Positions 34,632 to 41,848 of a stretch of DNA of 64,000 nucleotides are shown piece after piece (the first letter of the stretch is position 1; every line of letters starts with the position of its first letter). Where the stretch lies: positions 682,001-746,000 of the forward strand of contig JBEYHY010000001.1 in assembly GCA_040635515.1 (NCBI GenBank), read 5' to 3'. The position numbers and the translations under genes are program-made. This DNA comes from Prauserella_A sp040635515. GTDB lineage: Bacteria > Actinomycetota > Actinomycetes > Mycobacteriales > Pseudonocardiaceae. The notes beneath the pieces are model-generated. The model saw only the letters and a program-made list of their open reading frames with translations, ran no database searches and had not been told where the DNA came from.

Positions 34632-34651
34632 GTTCCATCCTTTCGTTGCCG

Positions 34652-35236
34652 TCAGCAGGTGTAGGGCTCCGCCGCGCGGGCGTTGCGCAGTGCGTTGCCC
34701 CACCAGGTGAGCTGGTCGAGCATGGCGCCGGCGACCACGGCCAGTTCCCCGTTCACGGGTGGCCGTCCCGCCTCGTCGATGTCAGGGCCGAACAGGCTGA
34801 AGCTCACCGTGTCGCGCATTGTCACGACGTGCAGTTCGGTGAACACCGCCCTGAGTTGCTCGACCGCGAAGAAACCGGCGGAGCGGCATCCGTAGGAGAC
34901 GAACCCCACCGGCTTCCCGTGCCACTCGTCGTAGGCGTAGTCGATGGCCTGTTTCAGCGAAGCGGGGAAGCTGCGGTTGTATTCGGGCGTCACCACGACG
35001 AACGCGTCCGCCTCCTCGATGAGCCCCGCGAACCGGCGCATGTCGGCCGTCGGGGTGTCGGGAAGGTGAGCCGGAAACGAGAACGTGGCCAAGTCCAGCA
35101 CCGAGATCTCGATGTCGGTGCGCTGTCCCGCGACCTCGGCGAACCACTCGCCGATCGCGGCACCTGCCCTGCCTTCCCTCGTGCTGCCGATGATGGTGGC
35201 GACGCGCAGTGCCCCAGCGGGCTCGCTCCGTGACAT
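34652..35236 (-). CDS. NADPH-dependent FMN reductase family protein
   Basis: A 194-residue flavodoxin-like oxidoreductase. The FMN phosphate loop is GSTREGRAG near residue 17, and TPEYNRSFPASLKQAIDY is the hallmark of the NADPH-dependent FMN/azo reductase family. It leads the operon with the DrrAB-like exporter, a combination that suggests a response to quinones or other redox-active toxic compounds. Confidence 0.9.
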   Translation of the reverse strand: MSRSEPAGALRVATIIGSTREGRAGAAIGEWFAEVAGQRTDIEISVLDLATFSFPAHLPDTPTADMRRFAGLIEEADAFVVVTPEYNRSFPASLKQAIDYAYDEWHGKPVGFVSYGCRSAGFFAVEQLRAVFTELHVVTMRDTVSFSLFGPDIDEAGRPPVNGELAVVAGAMLDQLTWWGNALRNARAAEPYTC

Positions 35237-35298
35237 CCGGCCTCCTTCCCGTGTCTTCGGCGCCGTCGGCTCACCCCGGAGGCGCGAGACGGCGGCCA

Positions 35299-35329
35299 GG
35301 TATCCGCTAGATCCGATCTAGCGGATACC
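35299..35329. promoter_or_regulatory. Long palindrome, probable repressor operator of the exporter operon
   Basis: GGTATCCGCTAGAT and its exact reverse complement are separated by CCG. It lies 62 bases before the FMN reductase and 59 bases before the divergent MOSC gene. Its size and symmetry suit a TetR-family dimer, but no regulator gene is adjacent. Confidence 0.75.
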
Positions 35330-35388
35330 GTCTGCGTGGTGGCCCGCCGCGAGACGCGAGCGAGCCGGTCGGCGCGGAAGGGCGGAAG

Positions 35389-36225
35389 GTGACGCGGGAA
35401 GCCGGAACGGCGGGGAATGCGGAGACACCGGCTGGGCGGGTGGCGGCCCTTTTCGTCTACCCGGTCAAGGGATTGAGCCCGCAGCGCGTGAAGACCTTGC
35501 CGGTCGAGCCGGGTGCCGGTGTCGAAGGGGACAGGGTGTTCGCGCTGGCGCGGCCCGAAGGCCGGTACGTCAAGGGGCAGCGCCAGCCCTTGCCGAAGGA
35601 CCAGTTCTTCATGCTCGCCCGCGACGCGCGGCTCGCCGGCCTCGGCACGCACTTCGACGCGCCGACGAACCGGCTGACGGTCGCGGTGCGGGAACACGAG
35701 GTGCTCTCCGCCGACGTGTCCACCGAGGAGGGTGAGCGGGCGGTGACCGCGTTCTTCGGCAGGGTGCTCGATTGCGATCCGGAACGGCCACCGGTACTCG
35801 CCCGCGAGCGGGACCGCCGGTTCACCGACGTCTCCGTGGTGTCCGACGGCATGATGAACGCGGTGTCGATCATCAACATGGCCTCGGTGCGCGATCTGGA
35901 GCGGCGAACGGGAGCGTACGTCGACCCCTTGCGCTTCCGCGCCAACATCTACGTCGATGGACTCCCCGCGTGGTGCGAGAGGGAACTCGCCGGTGAGGAT
36001 CTCGCCATCGGAGGGCTGCGGCTGCGCGGCGTGCTGGCGACGAAACGATGTGCGGCGACCGAGGTCAACCCGGAAACGGCCGAGCGGGATCTGCCCCTTC
36101 CCCGGCTGTTGCACGCGGAGTACGGGCACATCGAGATGGGCTGGTACGCCGAGGCGACGGGCGGGCACGGCCCGGTATTCCCCGGCGACCGGGTGGTCTT
36201 CGGCGCCGAGGGCGACCGATCATGA
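35389..36225 (+). CDS. MOSC domain protein
   Basis: A 278-residue protein with an N-terminal MOSC β-barrel (AALFVYPVKGLSPQRV) and a C-terminal MOSC domain with the conserved Cys segment TKRCAATEVNPET. Such proteins bind molybdenum cofactor and may reduce N-hydroxylated or other substrates. It overlaps the ferredoxin-reductase gene by ATGA, so the two probably form a two-component redox enzyme. Confidence 0.9.
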   Translation: MTREAGTAGNAETPAGRVAALFVYPVKGLSPQRVKTLPVEPGAGVEGDRVFALARPEGRYVKGQRQPLPKDQFFMLARDARLAGLGTHFDAPTNRLTVAVREHEVLSADVSTEEGERAVTAFFGRVLDCDPERPPVLARERDRRFTDVSVVSDGMMNAVSIINMASVRDLERRTGAYVDPLRFRANIYVDGLPAWCERELAGEDLAIGGLRLRGVLATKRCAATEVNPETAERDLPLPRLLHAEYGHIEMGWYAEATGGHGPVFPGDRVVFGAEGDRS

Positions 36226-37199
36226 GCGGGAACGGCGGTGGTGCCGGTACCTCGCTGGCCGTGCGCATCGCCGGAAAACGGAGGCTGACCTCCCGGATCA
36301 CCGAGTTCGACCTGCGCGCGACCGAAGAACCGCTGCCGCGATTCACCGCCGGGGCGCACATCAATGTGCGTAACCCGGCGGGTGAGGTGCGCAGCTACTC
36401 GCTCTGCAACGCGCCCTCCGAGCGGCACCGCTATGTCATCGCGGTCGCGCGCGAGGAGGAGGGCAGGGGCGGTTCGAAGGGCCTGACCGACGAGACGGAG
36501 TGCGGTGATTCGCTGTGGATCTCCCCGCCACGCAACGACTTCGAGCTTCGCCCTGCCCTGCGCTACCTGCTCATCGCGGGCGGTGTCGGTATCACGCCGC
36601 TCAAGGCGATGTACCACCAGCTCACCGCGCAGGCGGGGGAGCGAGAGCCTGCGGGGGTGCGCCTGCTCTACCTGTCCAGGAGCGAGGCCGACGCCGCGTA
36701 CCTTTCCGAACTGGCCGGTGCCGAAGGCGTGGTGCTGCACCACAGCGGGCAGGGCAGGGGCAGGCTGGACCTGTGGCCCTATCTCGCCGAACCGGACGAG
36801 GACACGCGGATCTACTGCTGCGGGCCGCCTTCGCTGATCGCGGACGTCCGCGCGCTCACCATGCACTGGCGGCCGAGCCTGATCCGGTTCGAGAATTTCG
36901 CGGGCGTCGCCGGTACCGACGGCACCAGCACCGATTTCACCGCCGTGTGGCATCCGACGGGCGAGCGGATTCCGGTTCCCGCGACCGAGACGCTGCTCGG
37001 CGCGTTGCGGGCCGCGGGTATCGAGGTTGCGAGTTCGTGTTCCGCGGGCACCTGCGGTACCTGCAAGCTGCGTGTTCACGAGGGTTTCGCCGAGCACCGC
37101 GATCTCGTTCTGAGTGAGCGGGAAAGGCGAAACCACCTCATGCCGTGTGTGTCGAGGGCGGCTTCCGAGACGATCGTCGTCGGGCCGCGCGGACGCTGA
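36222..37199 (+). CDS. PDR-type oxidoreductase (FNR domain plus 2Fe-2S ferredoxin)
   Basis: A 325-residue reductase. It contains the flavin motif RSYSLCNAP, the nucleotide segment GGVGITPLKAM, and a C-terminal plant-type 2Fe-2S domain (CSAGTCGTC and a later Cys). It resembles the reductases of phthalate and vanillate oxygenases. There is no oxygenase gene nearby; the coupled MOSC protein is the likely electron acceptor, as in mARC/YcbX-like systems. Confidence 0.88.
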   Translation: MSGNGGGAGTSLAVRIAGKRRLTSRITEFDLRATEEPLPRFTAGAHINVRNPAGEVRSYSLCNAPSERHRYVIAVAREEEGRGGSKGLTDETECGDSLWISPPRNDFELRPALRYLLIAGGVGITPLKAMYHQLTAQAGEREPAGVRLLYLSRSEADAAYLSELAGAEGVVLHHSGQGRGRLDLWPYLAEPDEDTRIYCCGPPSLIADVRALTMHWRPSLIRFENFAGVAGTDGTSTDFTAVWHPTGERIPVPATETLLGALRAAGIEVASSCSAGTCGTCKLRVHEGFAEHRDLVLSERERRNHLMPCVSRAASETIVVGPRGR

Positions 37200-37368
37200 G
37201 AAAATGGCACTCCGCACTCCGGAGCGGGAAAGAAGGCAGCGCTTTCCGTTATCGCTGGATAGCGAGTTGTAAACGGTGGCTTGTCGTTCCGGCATACGTA
37301 TCCGGTACACTTCCCCGGACGAGTGGAAATTGGTATTTTCAGCATTGGCTCAATAGCAGGAGGAACTG

Positions 37369-37719
37369 GTGGCGCAACAGGTTCTTGTCTCCCTCGTGGA
37401 CGATCTGGACGGTTCCGAGGCCGACGAGACCATCGAGTTCGGTCTCGACGGCGTCAGCTACGAGATCGACCTTTCGGCGGACAATGCCGAAGAACTGCGG
37501 GACGCGCTCGCGCAGTATGTCGAGCACGCACGGCGCTCGGGTGGTCGCAAGCGCGCTTCGGGCAAGCGCACGAACGGCCAGGTGGTGACGCGTTCGTCCG
37601 CGGCGGATCGCGAGCAGAATCAGGCGATTCGCGCGTGGGCCCGTAAGAATGGTTTCGAGATTTCCGAACGCGGGCGTATTCCGTCGGAGGTTACCGACGC
37701 ATACCACAAGGGTAACTGA
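37369..37719 (+). CDS. lsr2: Lsr2-family nucleoid-associated protein
   Basis: A 116-residue H-NS-like xenogeneic silencer that binds AT-rich DNA. The N-terminal β-sheet dimer domain starts VLVSLVDDLDGSEADET. The C-terminal DNA-binding domain carries the RGR minor-groove motif at 101-103 (ISERGRIPSEV). The GTG start has AGGAGG at good spacing. Its codon use is less GC-extreme than its neighbours. It is followed by a strong terminator and stands alone. Confidence 0.96.
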   Translation: MAQQVLVSLVDDLDGSEADETIEFGLDGVSYEIDLSADNAEELRDALAQYVEHARRSGGRKRASGKRTNGQVVTRSSAADREQNQAIRAWARKNGFEISERGRIPSEVTDAYHKGN

Positions 37720-37730
37720 AACCGATATTT

Positions 37731-37768
37731 CAATGACGGCAGGATGGTCGGACATCCTGCCGTCATTG
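37731..37768 (+). terminator. Rho-independent-like terminator of lsr2
   Basis: Perfect 16-base arms starting CAATGACGGCAGGATG surround the loop GTCGGA. It lies 11 bases after the lsr2 stop and is followed by a short T-rich stretch. Confidence 0.9.
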
Positions 37769-37959
37769 CTGTTTCCGGGATAGTCGCGCGTGGCGGCCGT
37801 TCGCTTTCGCCGCCGGTTATTCCGGCCGGTTTGCGAGCGGGAGGCATACTGGGCCGAAAGGGCTAGCAGGTGCGTCGATGGCGGGTATGTGAGGCGGGTC
37901 GGATGGGTGCCCGGTATCGCGTACGCCACGAATGCATGATCTCGATTGATAAACCTTGA

Positions 37960-37979
37960 CTTATATAAGCGGTCCGCTT
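37960..37979. promoter_or_regulatory. Overlapping palindromes directly before the ArsR gene
   Basis: CTTATATAAG (37960-37969) is a perfect palindrome, and AAGCGG-T-CCGCTT (37967-37979) overlaps it. They end 4 bases before the ArsR ATG and probably cover its -10 region. They are likely the autoregulatory operator. There is no ribosome site between them and the ATG, so the mRNA may be leaderless. Confidence 0.6.
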
Positions 37980-37983
37980 CAGG

Positions 37984-38349
37984 ATGACGGCTGTGCACGC
38001 GTTCGACGTACTGGGTGACCCGGTTCGCCGCAGGATACTGGAGTTGCTCGCCGAAGCGGGGCAGGCCGAATGGTCCTCGGGTGCGGTAACCGAGATCATC
38101 CAGGACGAGTTCGGGATCACCCAGCCCGCCGTGTCGCAGCATCTCAGGGTGCTCAGGGACAACGGATTCGCGACCGTGCGCGCCGACGGCACCCGTCGCC
38201 TGTACGCGGTCGACGCGGCGGGTCTGCGCGAGGTCGACCATTGGCTGGCGAGGTTTCGCCGCGGAGATCACCGGCACCGCTCGCGCGGGAACGGCGCGGG
38301 TGTCACGGAGGCAACTCCAGGAACGGGCAGGGACGAGGACATTCGATGA
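37984..38349 (+). CDS. ArsR-family winged-helix regulator
   Basis: A 121-residue ArsR-type repressor. The N-terminus AFDVLGDPVRRRILELL and recognition region ITQPAVSQHLRVLRDNG are clear. There are no metal-binding Cys in the helices, so it belongs to the metal-independent group often paired with AHSA1 genes. A GTG three codons after the ATG may be the true start. It overlaps the AHSA1 gene by ATGA. Confidence 0.9.
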   Translation: MTAVHAFDVLGDPVRRRILELLAEAGQAEWSSGAVTEIIQDEFGITQPAVSQHLRVLRDNGFATVRADGTRRLYAVDAAGLREVDHWLARFRRGDHRHRSRGNGAGVTEATPGTGRDEDIR

Positions 38350-38969
38350 TCGACATCGCGAACGAGCTGAAGGTCGTCTACCGCGAGGTGCGGGAGAGAC
38401 AGGATGCCGGTGAGCCCGGCCTTGTCTGTGTCCTGCTGCGGCGGCGTTATCCGGTACCGGTCGGTGATGTGTGGAACGCGCTGACGGAACCGGCCAGGCT
38501 CGAACGCTGGTTCCTTCCGGTGAGCGGTGACCTGAGGGAGGGTGGCACGTTTGCCGCCGAGGGCAATGCCGACGGCACCGTCCTGCAATGCGAGCAGCCT
38601 TACCTGCTGCGGCTGACCTGGGGTGAGGCCGGTGTCGTCGAGTTGCGGCTCGGTTCCGAGGACGGCGACGACACGGTGCTGGAACTGGAGCACACCGTGC
38701 CGCTCTCGATCTCGGGAAGTGGCGCGGGCGCGCTCTATGTCGGCCCCGGCTGGGATGTGACCCTGCTGGGTCTCGACCAGTATGTGCGGGGTGTCGAGGT
38801 CGGTGACCCCGGCACCTGGGAGAGCTCCGAGGACGTGCAGAAGTTCTCCCAGCACACAGTCAGCGCGTGGGCGAGCGCGATCGAGAACTCCGGCACCGCG
38901 ACGGCGGAGGAAATCGGTGCCGCGCGCGAGGTTTCGCTTGCGCAGTTCGCGCCGGACGTGACCGCCTGA
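38346..38969 (+). CDS. SRPBCC/AHSA1 domain protein
   Basis: A 207-residue START-like protein of the AHSA1 group. It has the family pattern VPVGDVWNALTEPARLERWF near residues 37-56 and the GGTF turn. These proteins bind small hydrophobic ligands and often accompany an ArsR repressor, as here. Its exact function is unknown. Confidence 0.88.
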   Translation: MIDIANELKVVYREVRERQDAGEPGLVCVLLRRRYPVPVGDVWNALTEPARLERWFLPVSGDLREGGTFAAEGNADGTVLQCEQPYLLRLTWGEAGVVELRLGSEDGDDTVLELEHTVPLSISGSGAGALYVGPGWDVTLLGLDQYVRGVEVGDPGTWESSEDVQKFSQHTVSAWASAIENSGTATAEEIGAAREVSLAQFAPDVTA

Positions 38970-39005
38970 CCCTGGCAGGGGATGCGGAGGCGGCTCCGGT
39001 TTGAC

Positions 39006-39025
39006 AGGCAAGTATTTACTTGCCT
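39006..39025. promoter_or_regulatory. Perfect palindrome over the VOC gene promoter
   Basis: AGGCAAGTATTTACTTGCCT has exact 9-base arms. It follows a TTGACA box at 39001-39006 and precedes TATTGT at 39026-39031 (19-base spacing), so a bound repressor would block the promoter of the gene at 39091. The ArsR protein encoded 700 bases upstream is a candidate ligand, though its own palindrome differs. Confidence 0.7.
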
Positions 39026-39090
39026 ATTGTTCGCCGGGTACGGGAACCGCCCTTGTGTGCGGCTCCGGCGACCAACGAAAGGGCACCCTC

Positions 39091-39498
39091 ATGGCAACCG
39101 CGCAGAAGGTCACGACCTTTCTCATGTTCCAGGACGGCAGGGCGGAGGAGGCGATGAACTTCTACACGTCGCTGTTCTCCGACGGTGAGATCGTCGCCGT
39201 CAAGCGATACGGCCCCGATGGCGCCGGCGCGGAGGGTTCGGTGGAGTACGCGACGTTCGCGCTCGCGGGGCAGCAACTCAAGTGCATCGACAGCCCGGTC
39301 AAGCACGAGTTCGGCTTCACCCCGTCGATCTCGCTGTGGGTCGAATGCGACGACGAGGACGAGCAGAAGCGCTTGCACGCGAGCCTCGTCGATCAGGGCG
39401 CCGAGCTCATGCCGCTGGACAACTACGGGTTCAGCGCGAGGTTCGCCTGGGTCGCCGACCGCTTCGGGATCACCTGGCAGCTCAACCTGGCCGAATAG
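39091..39498 (+). CDS. VOC-superfamily protein (PhnB-like / 3-demethylubiquinone group)
   Basis: A 135-residue βαβββ-fold protein of the PhnB-like glyoxalase superfamily. Typical segments are FLMFQDGRAEEAMNFYTSLF and the C-terminal DRFGITWQLN. Such genes regularly accompany ArsR/AHSA1 pairs. Its enzymatic activity is unknown. The ATG has AAAGGG before it. Confidence 0.9.
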   Translation: MATAQKVTTFLMFQDGRAEEAMNFYTSLFSDGEIVAVKRYGPDGAGAEGSVEYATFALAGQQLKCIDSPVKHEFGFTPSISLWVECDDEDEQKRLHASLVDQGAELMPLDNYGFSARFAWVADRFGITWQLNLAE

Positions 39499-39502
39499 GC
39501 CG

Positions 39503-40024
39503 TCACCACGCGCGTTCGACCCTGCCCGGTGCGTGTTGCTCACATGCCCGGTAGAGCTTCCTGCCGTGGCGGCGGCCGAGATGCCCCAGCCCGAACCGGT
39601 ATCCGTCACCCTCGCGCAGCACCTCCAGATCCGGTTGCGCGATGGTCGTAGCGTCGCCGGTCGTCCAGAATTCGAGCTGGTAGAACCAGGATCGTGACCG
39701 CCCGACCTGTCGTTTGTATCTCGACAGCCGCAGCAGGTGAAGTGCGCTCCAGCGCACCGAGAACTCCAGCTCGGGCGGCTGGCGCACGGTGAGGCCCGCC
39801 TGATCGACCGTCAGGGTCGGCGTGGGCTTGCGCAGCGTGATTCCGGCGAGCATGGCGATCGCCAGGCAGGCCAGTCCGCCGAGAACGGTGTACATGCGTT
39901 CGGATCCCGTCTGGTCGGCTACCCCCAGCGCGGCGACCGCGATCAACGCGACGCCTCCCGCTCCGAACAGGACGGTGCTGCCGAAACCCCACAATCTGCC
40001 CAGCCTGTCGACCTTGATGATCAC
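39503..40024 (-). CDS. Membrane protein of unknown function with PH-like cytoplasmic part
   Basis: A 173-residue protein. Two hydrophobic helices lie near residues 10-30 and 40-60. The soluble C-terminal half (LTVDQAGLTVRQPPELEFSVRW) resembles bacterial PH-domain proteins. The GTG start has AGGAGG before it. It ends 5 bases from the stop of the convergent VOC gene. I do not recognise a function. Confidence 0.7.
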   Translation of the reverse strand: MIIKVDRLGRLWGFGSTVLFGAGGVALIAVAALGVADQTGSERMYTVLGGLACLAIAMLAGITLRKPTPTLTVDQAGLTVRQPPELEFSVRWSALHLLRLSRYKRQVGRSRSWFYQLEFWTTGDATTIAQPDLEVLREGDGYRFGLGHLGRRHGRKLYRACEQHAPGRVERAW

Positions 40025-40259
40025 GGGGCCCTGCCTCCTCCTCGATGTCCGCCGAGCGCGGCCGGCGTTCCGGAAACTACCAGCCGGCCTTGTGACCAGG
40101 GCCGACGCTCCCCATGACCGTGGTACGCTCGCTTTTCCGTGCGATCCACTGTGGACACGATCGCGCCGAGGCGCGGTCGCGGGGCAAGCCGCTGTCACAT
40201 TTCGCCGCGCCACGGTGTCAAGGAGAGGTAACCGACGACCTGACGACAGGGAGCAACGG

Positions 40260-40733
40260 ATGAACGCGCGGATCGACCTCTTCGGCAACAAGGTGACGGC
40301 GAAGTTCTTGAAGCACATCATCGCCTCGGGAACGGCGATCGCGAACTCGGAGCTGCCCGCGGCGACGGCCGAGCTGGTGAAGCTTCGCGCAAGCCAGATC
40401 AACGGCTGTGGTTTCTGCACCGACATGCACACCAAGGACGCGCTGCACGCGGGGGAGAGCCAGACGCGGCTCAACCTGGTCGCCGCATGGCGGGAGGCCA
40501 CGGTGTTCACCGATGCCGAGCGTGCGGCACTCGAACTGGCCGAGCAGGGCACCCGCATCGCCGACGCGAGTGGCGGTGTGAGCGACGAGGTGTGGGCCAA
40601 CGCGGCCAAGTACTACAACGAGGAGCAGCTGGGCGCGCTCGTGTCCGTCATCGCGCTCATCAACACCTACAACCGCATCAACGTCATCGTCGAGCAGCCG
40701 GCCGGGGACTACCAGCCCGGGCAGTTCGGGTGA
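40260..40733 (+). CDS. Carboxymuconolactone decarboxylase/AhpD-like alkylhydroperoxidase
   Basis: A 157-residue helical protein of the AhpD-like family. The redox motif CGFCTDMH has the CxxC and following His of the peroxidase branch. AGGGAG precedes the ATG. It probably reduces hydroperoxides using thiols rather than decarboxylating, because no protocatechuate-branch genes are nearby. A repeat array follows 8 bases after its stop. Confidence 0.88.
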   Translation: MNARIDLFGNKVTAKFLKHIIASGTAIANSELPAATAELVKLRASQINGCGFCTDMHTKDALHAGESQTRLNLVAAWREATVFTDAERAALELAEQGTRIADASGGVSDEVWANAAKYYNEEQLGALVSVIALINTYNRINVIVEQPAGDYQPGQFG

Positions 40734-40741
40734 CCCTCGCC

Positions 40742-40864
40742 CCGCGAGTCCTGCCCCGGGCCGCCGAGTTCCGCGCTCAGGTTGCCGAGATCCCCACTCA
40801 GGCCGCCGAGATCCCCGCTCGTGTCATCGAGTTCTGCATTCGGGCTCGCGAGATCCGCGCCGGG
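40742..40864 (-). repeat. 21-bp repeat array C1 (inverted; cap plus five units)
   Basis: Read on the minus strand, five 21-bp units (boundaries 40864, 40843, 40822, 40801, 40780) lead to a diverged cap at 40742-40760. The array begins 8 bases after the AhpD-like stop codon. It is the mirror partner of array C2, with 184 bases between them, so the single-stranded form could fold into a long stem. Confidence 0.85.
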
Positions 40865-41048
40865 GCCGTCGAGGGCCGCATGACACCGTTCGGTGGCATG
40901 CGGCGGTGCGGCCATGGCACGGCCAGTGGGTACGAAGTGTGCGGGCGGAGCCAGCCGGAACTCCGGCCACCTGCCGCCACGAGAACACCGGCGGCGGCAG
41001 CGGCCCGCGGCGCGGACCTGGCAAAGCCGGAATGCCGACCTCATCGGC

Positions 41049-41193
41049 CCGGGCGCGGATCTCGGTGACCCGAGTGCGCATCTCGGTGACCTGGGTGCAG
41101 ATCTCGGTGACCCGAATGCAGAACTCGGCAACCTGGGTGCAGAACTCGGTGACCTGAGTGCGGAACTCGGCGGTCTGGGCGGGGGACTCGCGG
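41049..41193 (+). repeat. 21-bp repeat array C2 (six units plus cap)
   Basis: Units start at 41049, 41070, 41091, 41112, 41133 and 41154; the cap CTGGGCGGGGGACTCGCGG is at 41175-41193. Variable bases cluster at the unit borders and at the base after GCGGA. The array ends 88 bases before the DUF3592 gene. It contains open frames only because the unit length is a multiple of three. The remaining sequence of 40734-41280 shows no gene. Confidence 0.9.
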
Positions 41194-41280
41194 GGCGACT
41201 TTCGCCGTTTCCTCCCCTCCGGCGGTTCGGCGGGGCTACGGTGTGACCCGCTACGCCGGGGTCAGCGCTGGAGGTGGACA

Positions 41281-41706
41281 GTGGAGATATTGCTGCGCCT
41301 GATCGTTCCGGGAGTATTCTTCGCCGTCGGCCTCGGTTTCGCCGCGATGGGATCGCACCTGCTGCGCGGCGCCACGCGCCTCGCGCGCACCGGACTCCGG
41401 GTTCCCGGCGAGGTGACGGGCATGCGATACAACACCACCAGCGAGATCGGGCGCGGCAGCTACTACCCGGTGCTGAGCTTTCGCACCCTCGACGGCAGGG
41501 ACCTGGAGACCGCCTCCGACATCGGCACCGATCCGCCCATGGCCCACGAAGGAGACCAGGTCACGGTCGTCTACGACCCCTTCGAACCGCACACGGCCCG
41601 CATCGACTCCGCAGTGGGCAAGGGCAGTCTCGTCGGCTGGGCCTGTGTCGCGGGCGGTGGTGTGCTCGTGGTTCTCTCCGTGCTCGGCGCCATCGCGTTG
41701 TTGTGA
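41281..41706 (+). CDS. DUF3592-type membrane protein
   Basis: A 141-residue protein with an N-terminal and a C-terminal membrane helix and a central soluble β-rich part (YYPVLSFRTLDGRDLET, VTVVYDPFEPHTARID), the layout of DUF3592 proteins. The GTG start has GGAGG before it. Function unknown. Confidence 0.82.
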   Translation: MEILLRLIVPGVFFAVGLGFAAMGSHLLRGATRLARTGLRVPGEVTGMRYNTTSEIGRGSYYPVLSFRTLDGRDLETASDIGTDPPMAHEGDQVTVVYDPFEPHTARIDSAVGKGSLVGWACVAGGGVLVVLSVLGAIALL

Positions 41707-41848
41707 GGGAAACGTCGTCCTGAACGCCGAAAAGGGCAGACGGAAAGAAACCCTCTATTGACACAAAAGGTGATGGGCGTCACTCTAGCTGGGCGCTGCG
41801 CTAAGGCTCGTAGGTTTGGTTCGCACGCGGTGAGATGAGGCGACCCGC

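Noticed and set aside
37294..37301. ATACGTAT palindrome flanked by CCGG before lsr2 as an operator
   Set aside because: It is short and broken by one extra base; I could not separate it from chance.
37369..37719. Horizontal transfer of the lsr2 region because of lower GC
   Set aside because: lsr2 is a core gene in these bacteria and its milder codon use is usual for a highly expressed small gene; no mobile element is near.
40742..41193. CRISPR array
   Set aside because: The repeats are contiguous with no unique spacers, and no cas gene is in the window.
40893..41246. A 117-codon frame with a heptad-repeat protein across array C2, and similar frames at 6280-6612 and 58438-58638
   Set aside because: The frames exist because 21 is a multiple of three. 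Starts lack ribosome sites, substitutions change the amino acids freely, and the same units occur inverted.
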